From Chara braunii (lineage: Eukaryota; Streptophyta; Charophyceae; Charales; Characeae), in NCBI GenBank assembly GCA_003427395.1, contig BFEA01000126.1, positions 2,065,620-2,100,551 of the forward strand: DNA of 34,932 nt, given 5' to 3'. The stretch's first letter is position 1; each line of letters starts with the position of its first letter. The notes beneath the pieces were generated by a model. That model made no database searches. It was given only the letters and a program-made list of their open reading frames with translations, and was not told the origin of the DNA. This document shows positions 1 to 8,489 of the stretch, piece after piece. Position numbers and translations under genes: made by a program.

Positions 1-350
1 TATCCTCGTTCATTCGTGTTTTTGCTGATCCTTCCAAATATTTATCCAGTTGAGTATATTTGTTTGATAGTATGTTTCCACTAAGATAATCCCGGTCTTG
101 CCAACTTTAAAGTTTAGACAGTCAAATGCAATAACTAATCATGGTCGATAAACAGGGCGAATGCGGGAGCTCTGACGGAGTTCAGGAGGAACTCTGGAGG
201 CAGGGAACCTTGAGGTACGCAAAACTTATCTCTTTCCCATACACCCATACGAGCTATGACCTTCCATTTGATTGCATGCATGATTGTATGATGACATATT
301 GTTTATACTTTCTTCAAGACTAAGCTTATCAAAAGTAGCAAGGATATATG
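1..350. other. Unassigned leading sequence
   Basis: I see no recognisable gene. The longest open frame (141-323, 60 codons) has no family signature. The last bases include the left 8-bp target duplication (ACTGAAGT, 351-358) of the adjoining transposon, so this stretch is the host or older-repeat flank into which that element inserted. Confidence 0.5.
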
Positions 351-358
351 ACTGAAGT

Positions 359-1139
359 CAGGGTTGCCGGCGTTCGGGATGGGCCGAACACCCGAACCCG
401 AACGCCCGAACGTTTGGGACCCCCTCTCGACGCGTTCGGTTGTTCGGCCGAACGCGGAACCAAAAAAAAAAAAAAAGAAAAATAAAAATAAAAATTTCCA
501 AACATTCTGAAAACAAAAATATATGTCATGCAGAAGAATAAACTAAACAATATTTGCCTCAACAGTACATCCAAATTCCTTACCAAATTTAAAATAAAAA
601 TTAAATACAAAAAATTAAAAATATTAATGAAAATAAGAAAAAATAAAATGAGAATGAAATTATTGCGTGTGTGAGCAAGTTTTTGACACCGCCATCTTTG
701 GCGATTTTTCATTTTTTTTTGGCTTTGTCAAATGCCATGAAATTTTATACATATGTATCTTACGTAATAGAGAACCTATGAATAAAGTTTGAAAAAATGA
801 TAATTTTGTTTACGGCCCCGAAATAAACGGAAAAAAAAAAAGTGAAAAGAGAAAAAAAATAAATTAGTAAGTGGGAAAACCGATTTTGACACCACCATTT
901 TTGCCGATTTTTCATTATTGTTTGGCTCCACAGAATGACTTCAAAATTGAGAGAAAGGTAGCTTACATAAAAGAGAACTCACAAAAAATAAATCAGAAAA
1001 ACAAAATAATGTTTAGGTACCAAAATATTTTTTTGCACGGTCCGAACCCCTTCGAGATCGGGCCCCGTACGGGGAGCCGAACGCCCGAACGTTCGAGGGT
1101 CAGCTTAGGGGCCTCCGTACGTTCGGCCTGGCAACTCTG
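359..1139. mobile_element. Non-autonomous hAT-type transposon (MITE), 781 bp
   Basis: The element starts CAGGGTTGCC and ends GGCAACTCTG. Reversed, the end reads CAGAGTTGCC, so the terminal inverted repeats match at 9 of 10 bases and have the CAG...CTG ends usual for hAT elements. It is flanked by a perfect 8-bp direct repeat ACTGAAGT (351-358 and 1140-1147), the target duplication length of the hAT superfamily. Both subterminal zones carry many copies of CCCGAACG or CGTTCGG in both orientations, as expected for transposase binding sites. The middle is A/T-rich with poly-A runs and short relics, including two related stretches near 670-715 and 875-920 (TTTTGACACC...CGATTTTTCATT). It encodes no transposase. 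The assignment to hAT rests on TSD length and termini. Confidence 0.85.
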
Positions 1140-1300
1140 ACTGAAGTAGAATCCTGCCTGATGGAAAGAAGGAACCTAAAATAACAAAAAAGGAACCTAA
1201 GATTGCTTGGGTTTGAAGAACAAAGTGGTGCGATAAAGGCTCATGTGTAAGTCATCATACTACTTGTGTATGCTCTAACTTCGCTGAGAGTTGACAATGG

Positions 1301-1652
1301 GGTACTCATGTGTGAGTTACCTTACCAACTGCCGAATCGACTGTCGTCGTGACGGAAAGAGGTGTCTGACACTGACTTATGAACTAAATTAGGTGCTCAT
1401 GTGTGAGTTACCTTACTAACTGTCGGATCGACTGTTGTCGTGACGGAAAGAGATGTCTGACATTAACTTATGAACAAAATTAGGTGCTTATGTGTGAGTT
1501 TCCTTACTAACTGTCGGATCGACTATCGTCGTGACGGACAGAGATGTCTGACACTAACTTATGAACTAAATGAGGTACTCATGTGTGAGTTGCCTTACCG
1601 GATCGACAGTCGTCGTGAAGGGAAGAGGGGTCTGACACTTAGAAATAATGAA
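1301..1652 (+). repeat. 91-bp tandem repeat, four copies
   Basis: Copies start at 1301, 1392, 1483 and 1574, each 91 bp apart. The last is shortened to 79 bp by loss of about 12 bases before the next related unit at 1653. Each begins with the hairpin core GGTRCTCATGTGTGAGTTRCC and continues with GTCGTGACGG...TCTGACACT. The copies differ by scattered substitutions, so they are not recent. Confidence 0.9.
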
Positions 1653-1770
1653 GGGAGACTCTTGTGTGGGCCGCCCTGTTAGCCTACTGGACCGGTCTCC
1701 GAAGGCGGTAGAAAACCCATGTATGGGTTGGACACTTGTTCTTTGAGGCTGGGACGATTGGCATAATCAG

Positions 1771-1809
1771 AAGGTGGCGGTACTCCTGTGTGTGCTACCT
1801 CACCACCTT
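1771..1809 (+). repeat. Long-stem hairpin of the TGTN family
   Basis: AAGGTGG at 1771-1777 pairs with CCACCTT at 1803-1809. An inner GGTA/TACC pairing and a loop containing CTCCTGTGTGTG follow. It uses the same apical TGT core as its neighbours but has an unrelated outer stem, which shows that outer stems change while pairing is kept. Confidence 0.7.
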
Positions 1810-2063
1810 CAAGTTGATTAACTAGGATCTGCTTGTTGTGAAAAGTGAACTCGGGATTTTTGTATTAACTTCTTTCGTATTAACAACTCAGGAAGTTTCA
1901 GTCTTTGCACTTACTCAAGGTGTAGTAGGGGGCTCCAGGGAGGGTCATCCTATTCACACGCTCGAGTCTAAGGCTGGCTAACAACCTGCGAAGAGTAAGA
2001 AATCACATTGCTGCTCTTTCTTTCCTATCTTGTTCACCCTCAGACAGTCCGACCACCAGACCG

Positions 2064-2489
2064 GTAATAGGGAGGCTTCTGTAGGAGTCATCCTATTACT
2101 TGCTTAACAGATGGACTACTTATTACCCAAGGAAGTAGTAGGGAGACTTCTGTAGGAGTCATCCTATTACTTGCTAAACGGGTGGACTACTTATTACCCA
2201 AGGAAGTAGTAGGGAGGCTTTTGTAGGAGTCATCCTATTACTTGCTTAACGGGTGGACTACTTATTACCGAAGGAAGTACTAGGGAGACTTCTGTAGGAG
2301 TCATCCTATTACTTGCTTAATGGGTGGACTACTTATTACGCAAGGAAGTAGTAGGGAGGCTTCTGTAGGAGTCATCCTATTACTTGCTTAGTGGGTGGAC
2401 TACTTATTACCCAAGGGAGTAGTAGGGGGGGACCCCTGTTGGGGTCTGCCTATTACCTAGTTGATTCTGTACTAACTTGCTAAGGGGGT
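2064..2489 (+). repeat. 71-bp tandem repeat, six copies, each a hairpin
   Basis: Units start at 2064, 2135, 2206, 2277, 2348 and 2419, with an exact 71-bp spacing. Each opens with GTARTAGG, which pairs with CCTATTAC about 28 bases downstream. An inner six-base stem closes the TGTA loop. The inner stem varies with pairing kept: GGCTTC/GGAGTC, GACTTC/GGAGTC and, in the last unit, GACCCC/GGGGTC around TGTT. A second inverted repeat, ACTACTT...AAGTAGT, lies between successive units. Related single units occur at about 1923 and 2621. Confidence 0.93.
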
Positions 2490-3165
2490 ACTCATGTAGG
2501 AATACCCTTAACATTCGTCTTTAGTCCAAACTAACATCATCTCAGGTCGGTCAACTTCGGAAGGGTAACAGGATACCCTTGTCAGGATTCTCCTAATGGT
2601 CTCATGAAGAGGACCTTGTCACGTGATAGTAGGGGGCTCTTGTGCGGGTCATCTATTATTCACTCAGACCGTTATTAACCTCTGGAGGGGGTTAACATCC
2701 AGATCTTTCAGAATGATACATAATTTGTCGAAGGAAGGATGCTCATGTGTGAGCTATCGTGTTATTCTAAGCAAATCTTATGTATACATTGAGGGAAACT
2801 AAAAAGAGAATCAAATACTCATGTGTAACTTACTCGGACTGTCTGATTGATTAACAGATTGCTTGGTATCGAGCAAGTAGCAAGAGATTTAGGTCTGAAT
2901 CGACCTGCTGTTTGAGAATGTTAACACAAATAGAAGAAAAAGAAAAAACAATGCTCCTGTAGGAGCAAGGTCTCAAGAACATGGAAAATGAACAAAAAGA
3001 AGAGAATTAGGACCGCGGGAGAGAAAAGCTTAAGAACCACCGCGTAGTTCATAGTCGTCCATGACTTTCAATTGGAAGGCCACAACGATGAATGAGTTAT
3101 ATTTCATCTACGTAAGCGCCAAACGGTGCGGTGATCTTCAAGAGAGAAAATGCAAGGACGGAGAG

Positions 3166-3575
3166 TAGGGGAAATATGAGTTTCCCTAAGGCGACTTAGG
3201 AGACAGGCATGAAACTCCTAGGTCGAGAGGAGAATGAGACAAACGACTTGGGGTAGATAGAAACTAGGGATGAAACTTTGGGATGTCGATCCCAGAGCTC
3301 ATGATCTAGATCTAAGGGTTTGACCCTTAGATATCAATATGTGGGAAATCGAGTGGGGGTGTTGAATCTTTGTTGACCTGTGTGAGTGCAGGTCCCTGTT
3401 TTGATCTACTGCAATTGAAGGAGAAGTCCTACGTAAAGGACTCAAATTTGTGTTATCTCTCGATAACAGGTCGGTTGTTACCGATTCGACTTTTCCCCTT
3501 TGACTTGATACCCACGCCTAAAGTCAAACCCTGTGGTCAGTAAAACTGTCATCTGTGGCCATTGCCTAAATGGTC
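3166..3575 (+). repeat. Cluster of strong short hairpins
   Basis: Ten inverted repeats lie almost end to end: 3166-3188 (TAGGGgAAA/TTTCCCTA); 3193-3224 (10 bp); 3276-3297 (9 bp, loop GTCG); 3310-3332 (perfect 10 bp ATCTAAGGGT, loop TTG); 3375-3394 (GACCTG/CAGGTC); 3425-3442 (AGTCCT/AGGACT); 3451-3468 (TGTTATC/GATAACA); 3471-3484 (TCGGT/ACCGA, loop TGTT); 3499-3528 (TTTGACTT/AAGTCAAA); 3557-3575 (7 bp). No ORF explains them. Confidence 0.8.
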
Positions 3576-4804
3576 TTAGTCACTCTCAAGGGTCCTTTGA
3601 AGAAATGTGAGGGGGCTGGGCTTATGTCTAAGGAAAGATAAAGATGTCATACATGGTTTCGGAAGTGAGCGTGATTTTGGATTGAACTGGACCTAATCTG
3701 TTGAAGAGTCTTGGACAAACAGCACTTGTGAAAGTGGGAAGGGTTCTTGGCGGTAATAACCCCATCCTCATTGTTGTCTTGTATAACTTCTATATTACCT
3801 GATATCCAGTTAAGTCAGGGTCTATTAAGAAAGATAGGACACCCCTTGGTAGAAAGATGGTTTGATTGAGTTTTGTCAAGATAATAATACATGACGCAGT
3901 AGCGGAAATAGAATGTCTTTTAAAAGTTTAACCTGAATATCTAACGGGTCAGTTCTAGGCGTCTTACTGCGCGTACCCCATTTTATGCTACAGTGATTGA
4001 GCAAACGCCCTCGGCCTACCTACCTTTACAAAGACATGTAAAAGCCTTCGCATGTGGGTCGGTAACTCAGCAGGGTTACGCTTACGTAAAGGTGGTGACA
4101 ACCACTCGAGTAGAGGTAAGTTGTACCTCGCGACGCCCCGACCTGTCGTGGGGTGTCGTGAGAGGTATAGCACGCGCGCACGGTCGGAGTGGTGACTTGC
4201 AGTTCTTCAAGAAATAAATCCTGCGTGACACGACCGTGAGGTTCAATGCTCTCAGCGGGGTGCGGGACCGTTGCGCGCGACAACGTCACTCAAAGAGGAA
4301 AATGCGACAAAATCGAACTTATTGTTACGGTTGTTAGATAGTGTGGAAGTCAATTATGTTAATGCGAACAACATTCTGATGCAGCGTAACTGTCTTGTCT
4401 TTATTGGAAACATTGACCGTGATTTGTTGATGGAGTTGTCTGAGTTCCTAAGGCTTTTTCAGGAAGCAACTCTCAAGCTTGAAAAGTTCCTTGAACCAAC
4501 CCTTCACCTTGTCATTGTTGAACGACATTCATTGTTTCATCATTGTCAGATTGAGCCGCAATCGTTGAAAAGAGTCGATGAGGGTGATAAGGAGGTTGTC
4601 ATCCCACCGGATTCCAACAACCTCGAGGTGATCAAGGGTTTGGTTAGTGAAGTTATGATGGAGAAATAACCGATAGAGGACATACATGTTGTCGCAACAC
4701 TTCTTGATCCTCGACAAAAGGATCGGCTCGAGAATTTTGATATTGTATGCTTTCAGGTGAAGTGGGGGAAAACTTCTTTGAAGAAAATTATGTGGAGCTT
4801 TGCA

Positions 4805-5132
4805 GCTACGTTGCTAACGTACACGTACGAGACCTTTTCATACGAAACGTACAGGTAATATCTGTACAGGATCTGTACGGGAACCTGTAAGGAAACTTGT
4901 ACGCCTCGTACGAAAAAAAAAAAAAAAAAAAAAATCATTAAAAAAATCCGAAAAAACACTATGTGATGCAAAAGCACAAAACAAGCAACATTTGGCTGAG
5001 TATCATCTTCAGATTCTTATTAGAATTCGAAAAAAAAAAAAAAAAAAAAACACCCTCGTACGGGACCCCTAGCGTAAAAGTACAAAAGTACGAATCCGTA
5101 CTCGTACGAGGGTACGTACAAGTGGCAACGCA
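4805..5132. mobile_element. Small transposon (MITE) inserted in the hAT transposase
   Basis: A direct repeat AGCTTTGCA flanks the insert (4796-4804 and 5132-5140); at least 8 bp, GCTTTGCA, are target duplication. The ends are imperfect inverted repeats (GCTACGTTGC against GCGTTGCC reversed). Subterminal zones are full of CGTACG and TGTAC motifs in both orientations, and there are two poly-A runs (about 4914-4934 and 5032-5050). The layout resembles the element at 359-1139 but with different subterminal motifs. It encodes no protein. Confidence 0.8.
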
Positions 5133-5182
5133 GCTTTGCAAGTTCGGAGGGTAAGCGCTAAAAAAATGAACATGAATCGGAT

Positions 5183-5623
5183 GTGCACCAGTCTTTGAAA
5201 CGACGAGGAGTTAATATAAGTGTTCCTTCTCTAGATAGCTCAGATGATGATGACGACCCGATGAGTGCAGATGCAAATGTTGCACTTTTGACTGAGCAGG
5301 AGCGTGTACAAATAGAGATTGATATTTACTTTGATCTCAAGTTGACCAAAGAAGAGAAGCGTAACTTCGACCTGCTGCAATGGTGGAAGGCACGGGGGAT
5401 CACTGTGGTAACTGCCTCAACTTCAACTGAGATGGTGTTGAAACCTTTTTTGCCAATCATGTCTCGAACAGCCTGGGCAATTCTGTGCGTGCCAGCCTCC
5501 AGCGCCAAAAGCGAATGTAATTTTTCAGATGCCGGCAATACGATCACCAAGAAGCGCAATATGTTGAATCCATCGGTGGTGAATGATGTGTTGTTTGTGC
5601 GGTCCAATATGGATTTGGTTTAA
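5183..5623 (+). pseudogene. hAT C-terminal dimerisation domain
   Basis: This is the 146-codon C-terminal part of the hAT transposase above. An acidic stretch (SSDDDDDPMSAD, about residues 19-31) precedes the dimerisation domain. LLQWWKARG (about residues 64-72) and VPASSAKSECNFSDAG (about 103-118) match the hAT C-terminal signature, including the glutamate of the SSxxSE motif. TKKRNMLNPSVV...FVRSN closes the domain normally, and the frame ends in TAA at 5621-5623. It would mediate transposase dimerisation in an intact protein; here it is a detached relic. Confidence 0.88.
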
Positions 5624-6235
5624 CGAACTACAGAGGAATGAGACTCTAGAACTGGTTACGAGTAAGTACTTAGTGAATTGTTAGTGATGTGATTTTTTAT
5701 TTTTTTTTAAGAAATGTTGGTCAGGATAAGGTGGGAGGAGATCAATCCTTCTCCTTTTTGGGGAAGTAACCAATGTCCCTCTCTCGGGATTATGCAGTTT
5801 TTGTAGACAATGTCTCACCGTCTCATGGAAGCAATGATTTTGAGGCCAATCCTTCTTTTTTTCCAGGAAGTAATCAATGTCTTTTTCCAAAGACAATGCA
5901 ATTTTTGTAGACAATCTGTGATTCTGTCACTTGTGTGTGATGGAAGCAATGGCCGTAACCCTCCCGACCTTTATGGGGAGAGGCATGAATTCAGCAATTT
6001 ACCATGTATTTGAATGTCTTGAACGCTTGACCTTTTTTTTTTTTTTTTTTAAGTCCGCTGACCCACCTTCGCAATTTCGTGACATGTTTGATATGCTTAG
6101 CATTTTCTCAAATTATCTTAAAGTGTTTGGAAACTTTGAATGTGTTAGTGAATTTTAACCAAAGCTGTGGTGTATGTGGTGATTTATAGATATAAGGTAA
6201 ACCTCTTACATACAAATGTGTAAGTCTGAAATCAC
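5624..6235. other. Unassigned, with a 104-bp imperfect tandem duplication
   Basis: No gene is seen. Two related units lie at about 5744-5847 and 5848-5955. Both run from CAATCCTTCT through GAAGTAAYCAATGTC and TTTTTGTAGACAAT to TGATGGAAGCAATG-like ends, with many substitutions. A T18 run lies near 6033-6050. The duplication follows the hAT relic directly and may be part of its 3' region. Confidence 0.6.
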
Positions 6236-6535
6236 AGGAAAAAAAAGGGGTATATCGGGATGTAAAATTTGGGCATGGATGCGGTCGAACACGGGTGGAC
6301 GGAAATTGGTCCCGGGTGTGGGCGAATGTGAGTGGATTAAATTAAGGTCCGAGTGTGGCTGGGTATGGCTAAAGATATTTGCGCAGATGCTAGGTAGGCT
6401 AGGTACAGGTAGGAAAATTTTAAATTAGACTGGGTGGGCTAGGTCTGGGTAAAAAAAATTATACTTACGTGGGTGTGGCTAATATAACCCATCAAGGCTT
6501 GGGCTGGGTCAGATGTGGGTGGGATAAAAAATTGG
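6236..6535 (+). repeat. GGGT-rich segment
   Basis: Roughly 300 bp carry repeated GGGTGTGG, GGGTGGG and GCTAGGT-type motifs on the + strand, separated by A/T stretches. It is not a simple tandem repeat and codes for nothing recognisable. By analogy with the G/C-motif ends of the transposons at 359-1139 and 4805-5132 it could be another non-autonomous element, but I could not find its termini or a target duplication. Confidence 0.4.
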
Positions 6536-6710
6536 TTTGAGGACCTCTGGTGCAGGTCCTTCACCGTATTTTAATCCCACTCAACAACCCTCGCTTGGAA
6601 TCCCATCTGATGTTGATTCCAAGGCTGAGAAATTGCATATCCTCTACAAGGAGCCTTGGGTGAAGTCGGAAGAGATTGATTTTCATGCTCTCTTATTGCA
6701 CTGGTTGGGG

Positions 6711-6762
6711 TGAGTAGTTGGCGGTTGCGCTGGCTGATTGTGGCGCAACCGCCAACTACTCA
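6711..6762. repeat. Perfect 20-bp inverted repeat, 12-nt loop
   Basis: TGAGTAGTTGGCGGTTGCGC (6711-6730) is the exact reverse complement of 6743-6762, with a 12-base loop. The right arm and loop encode the protease active-site region (LADCGATANYS), so the left arm looks like an antisense copy of real coding sequence made by template switching. It marks the break where normal upstream protease sequence is lost. Confidence 0.95.
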
Positions 6763-7130
6763 ATGCACGACATTCGTAAGGCACGCTTGGGAATGAAGCA
6801 AGTGACTTTGCAGAATCCTTGTCGAACCCAAGTGGGCAACCAAGAGGTTGTCACATGCAGTCAAAGGTGTGCGCACTACCTTTGATGCAGACCACACAAT
6901 CACGCATAAGTTGAACTTCTATGTCCTTGATAAGTGCCCCTTCGACGCGGTTATTGGCTTGGGCTGGTTGCAGGCCCAATGTGAAAGAACCACGTGGAAG
7001 GACTCACAATCCATGGTCAAAGATGCCATGGAAATCGAGCGTCCAGTCCTCTTGGACGAGTCGCACGAGTCCCAAGTGACTTTTCTCAATGCAATGAAAT
7101 TCTGCAAAAAGTGGCGCAGACGCAAAGTTA
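6731..7130 (+). pseudogene. Chromovirus aspartic protease remnant
   Basis: This is a retropepsin-like protease, which would process the Gag-Pol polyprotein. The active-site motif appears as ADCGATANYS (from about 6731), with D-C-G in place of the commoner D-[ST]-G, a variant often seen in plant gypsy elements. After a frameshift near 6850-6860 the second half continues as KLNFYVLDKCPFDAVIGLGWLQA, containing the conserved hydrophobic-G flap-side motif (IGLGWL). Sequence upstream of the active site is replaced by an inverted repeat, so the domain is truncated as well as shifted. Confidence 0.8.
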
Positions 7131-7313
7131 ATGAGCAAATGTATATAGCCTTTGTTAGGCCTATTCATGTGCCTTCTATTTTTGCTGTACATAATGATTT
7201 TACTTTGCATGTTGTTTCAAAGTTGATGAACAAATGTATACAGCCTTTGTTAGGTCTGCTTATGTGTCTTTTATTTTTGTTGTACATAATGGTTCTACTT
7301 TGCATGTCGTTTT
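7124..7313 (+). repeat. 95-bp tandem duplication in the protease-RT linker
   Basis: Two imperfect copies start at 7124 and 7219. Each runs from AAAGTTRATGARCAAATGTATA through CTTTGTTAGG and CTGTACATAATG-like sequence to ACTTTGCATGT. They encode similar peptides in different frames (AFVRPIHVPSIFAVHN and AFVRSAYVSFIFVVHN) because 95 is not a multiple of three, which helps explain the frame switch here. Confidence 0.85.
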
Positions 7314-7467
7314 TATTTCTAATGCAACTACTTCTACCTCTACCGAATCTACTTATGGTCCAAACTTGAACAACTCTGCTTCAAATCCTGTTGTTTTAGC
7401 TACACCTATGCAGTCTGCCATGCTTGCACCAGATTCTGATGATCCACCTCCGGAAATCCCATAAGAG

Positions 7468-7977
7468 ATCCGTAGTTTTTTCAACTGATTCCCTGAAGTT
7501 TTGGCCGAACCCCGTGGAGTTCCCGTGCGTCAGGTCCAACACAAGATCGAGTTGATAGAAAACAACACTGCTCCAAAAGGTTGTGTCTATCGAATGGGAT
7601 TAGACGAATTGGAGGAATTGCGAAGACATATCAATGACATGCTTAAAAAGGGTTGGATTAAGCCAAGCGAATCCGATTTTGGTGCACCAGTTTTGTTTGT
7701 CCTTAAGAAAGGAGGCAAATTACGGATGTGTAATTATCACGGACTGAACAGAATAACCAGAAAGAATGTGTACCCTTTGCCACACATTGATGATTTGCTT
7801 GATGCTGCAAATGGATGCAAGGTCTTCAGCAAGATCGATCTCAAGTCTGGTTACCACAAGATTGAAGTCGACCCTGCAGACCAGCATAAAACTGCGTTCA
7901 AACCTCACGATGGGTTGTACGAATTTACCGTCACGCCCTTCGGCCTCACAAATGCACGATCGCCTTCCAAGCATTGA
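7468..7977 (+). pseudogene. Chromovirus reverse transcriptase, N-terminal part
   Basis: This is a Ty3/gypsy reverse transcriptase. The frame reads FPEVLAEPRGVP, then GAPVLFVLKKGGKLRMCNYHGLN (fingers), VYPLPHIDDLLDA, FSKIDLKSGYHKI (first catalytic aspartate region), KTAF and YEFTVTPFGLTNA. Immediately after LTNA the sequence jumps to sequence normally found after the connection domain, so the YxDD catalytic box and thumb are missing. A codon is also lost in the normally longer LRMCIDYR-type motif. It cannot make an active enzyme. Confidence 0.93.
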
Positions 7978-8400
7978 AGGAGGCCTTGGTGAGTCATCCG
8001 GTGCTCGCATTGCAGATCCCAAACTTACATTCGTAATAACTACGGATGTAGGCTTGTACGGGATCGGCGTAGTGCTGTAGCAAGATGATGGTGACGACTT
8101 ACGTCTGCTTGAGCACTACAGTAAACGCATGCTCAGTCACAAGGTAGTTGCCTCCACCTACACGCGAGAACTCTATGCCTTGAGAGAGACACTAGATAAT
8201 TGGAAACACTACCTCTTGGGTCGTCATTTCAAAGTATTATCAGACTAGGAGACTTTGAATTCATCCATACACAAATAACTTCATAAACTACATTGGTCCG
8301 CTGGCTACATGAGATTGATGTGTATGATTTTAAGCATAAGCACAAAAAAGGTTGTTACAATCGCGTTGCGGATGCTTTGTCTCGCCACCCTAAATATATG
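7957..8400 (+). pseudogene. Chromovirus connection and RNase H remnant
   Basis: Starting inside the deletion junction, the frame reads AFQALKEALVSHPVL (end of connection). After a frameshift near 8010 it reads FVITTDVGLYGIGVVL, with the first RNase H aspartate. It then continues with HYSKRMLSH, STYTRELYALRETL (glutamate) and WKHYLLGRHFKVLSD (third acidic residue), followed by RWLHEIDVYDFKHKHKKGCYNRVADALSR. Stops lie at 8078-8080 and 8248-8250, both TAG where glutamine or a similar codon is expected. RNase H would remove the RNA strand during reverse transcription. Confidence 0.87.
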
Positions 8401-8489
8401 ACTTGCCTTGTGGGCTCATACGATCTTCGTAAGAAATTGAAGGATGAACTAGTTGAGCATACTGCCAAGGACCTGGAACTCAGTCCCAG

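Larger units (their letters stand above)
1230..4180 (+). repeat. Hairpin-dense noncoding array
   Basis: About 3 kb without a convincing ORF holds a succession of short inverted repeats, one every 40-110 bp. In 1230-2970 nearly every hairpin has an apical loop TGTG, TGTA, TGTT or TGTC on the + strand while the stem sequence varies. Examples: CTCA-TGTG-TGAG at about 1304; AACCCA-TGTA-TGGGTT at 1714-1729; GCTCA-TGTG-TGAGC at 2741-2754; TGCTCC-TGTA-GGAGCA at 2952-2967; TCGGT-TGTT-ACCGA at 3471-3484. From 3160 on, longer stems with other loops predominate, and hairpins continue to about 4160 (GAGGTA/TACCTC at 4113-4129 and a 9-bp CGACGCCCC/GGGGTGTCG stem just after). I do not recognise the family. 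Structured RNA, single-stranded DNA function or transposon subterminal repeats are all possible. Confidence 0.75.
4271..5623 (+). pseudogene. hAT transposase remnant, split by a MITE
   Basis: This is a DNA transposase of the hAT superfamily, which cuts and pastes the element through an RNase H-like DDE core. The 4271-4669 frame shows LLRLLDSVEV and a later FQEATLKLEKFLEPTLHLV segment, typical of the middle of hAT transposases. After an in-frame TAA (4667-4669) the same frame continues with HVVATLLDPRQKDRLENF, the conserved segment before the last catalytic region. A 328-bp transposon (4805-5132) then interrupts it. The C-terminal part resumes at 5183 in another frame. The gene therefore has at least one stop, an insertion and a frame change, and lacks a recognisable BED finger. 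The start is not real: the ORF begins in noncoding sequence. Confidence 0.85.

Noticed and set aside
1301-2489. Regularly spaced repeats that might suggest a CRISPR array
   Set aside because: The intervals are themselves repeated (whole units of 91 or 71 bp), copies are divergent, there are no cas genes, and the context is eukaryotic.
3993-4289. Overlapping ORFs of 61-87 codons on both strands before the hAT relic
   Set aside because: They run through hairpins, conflict with each other and have no family signature.
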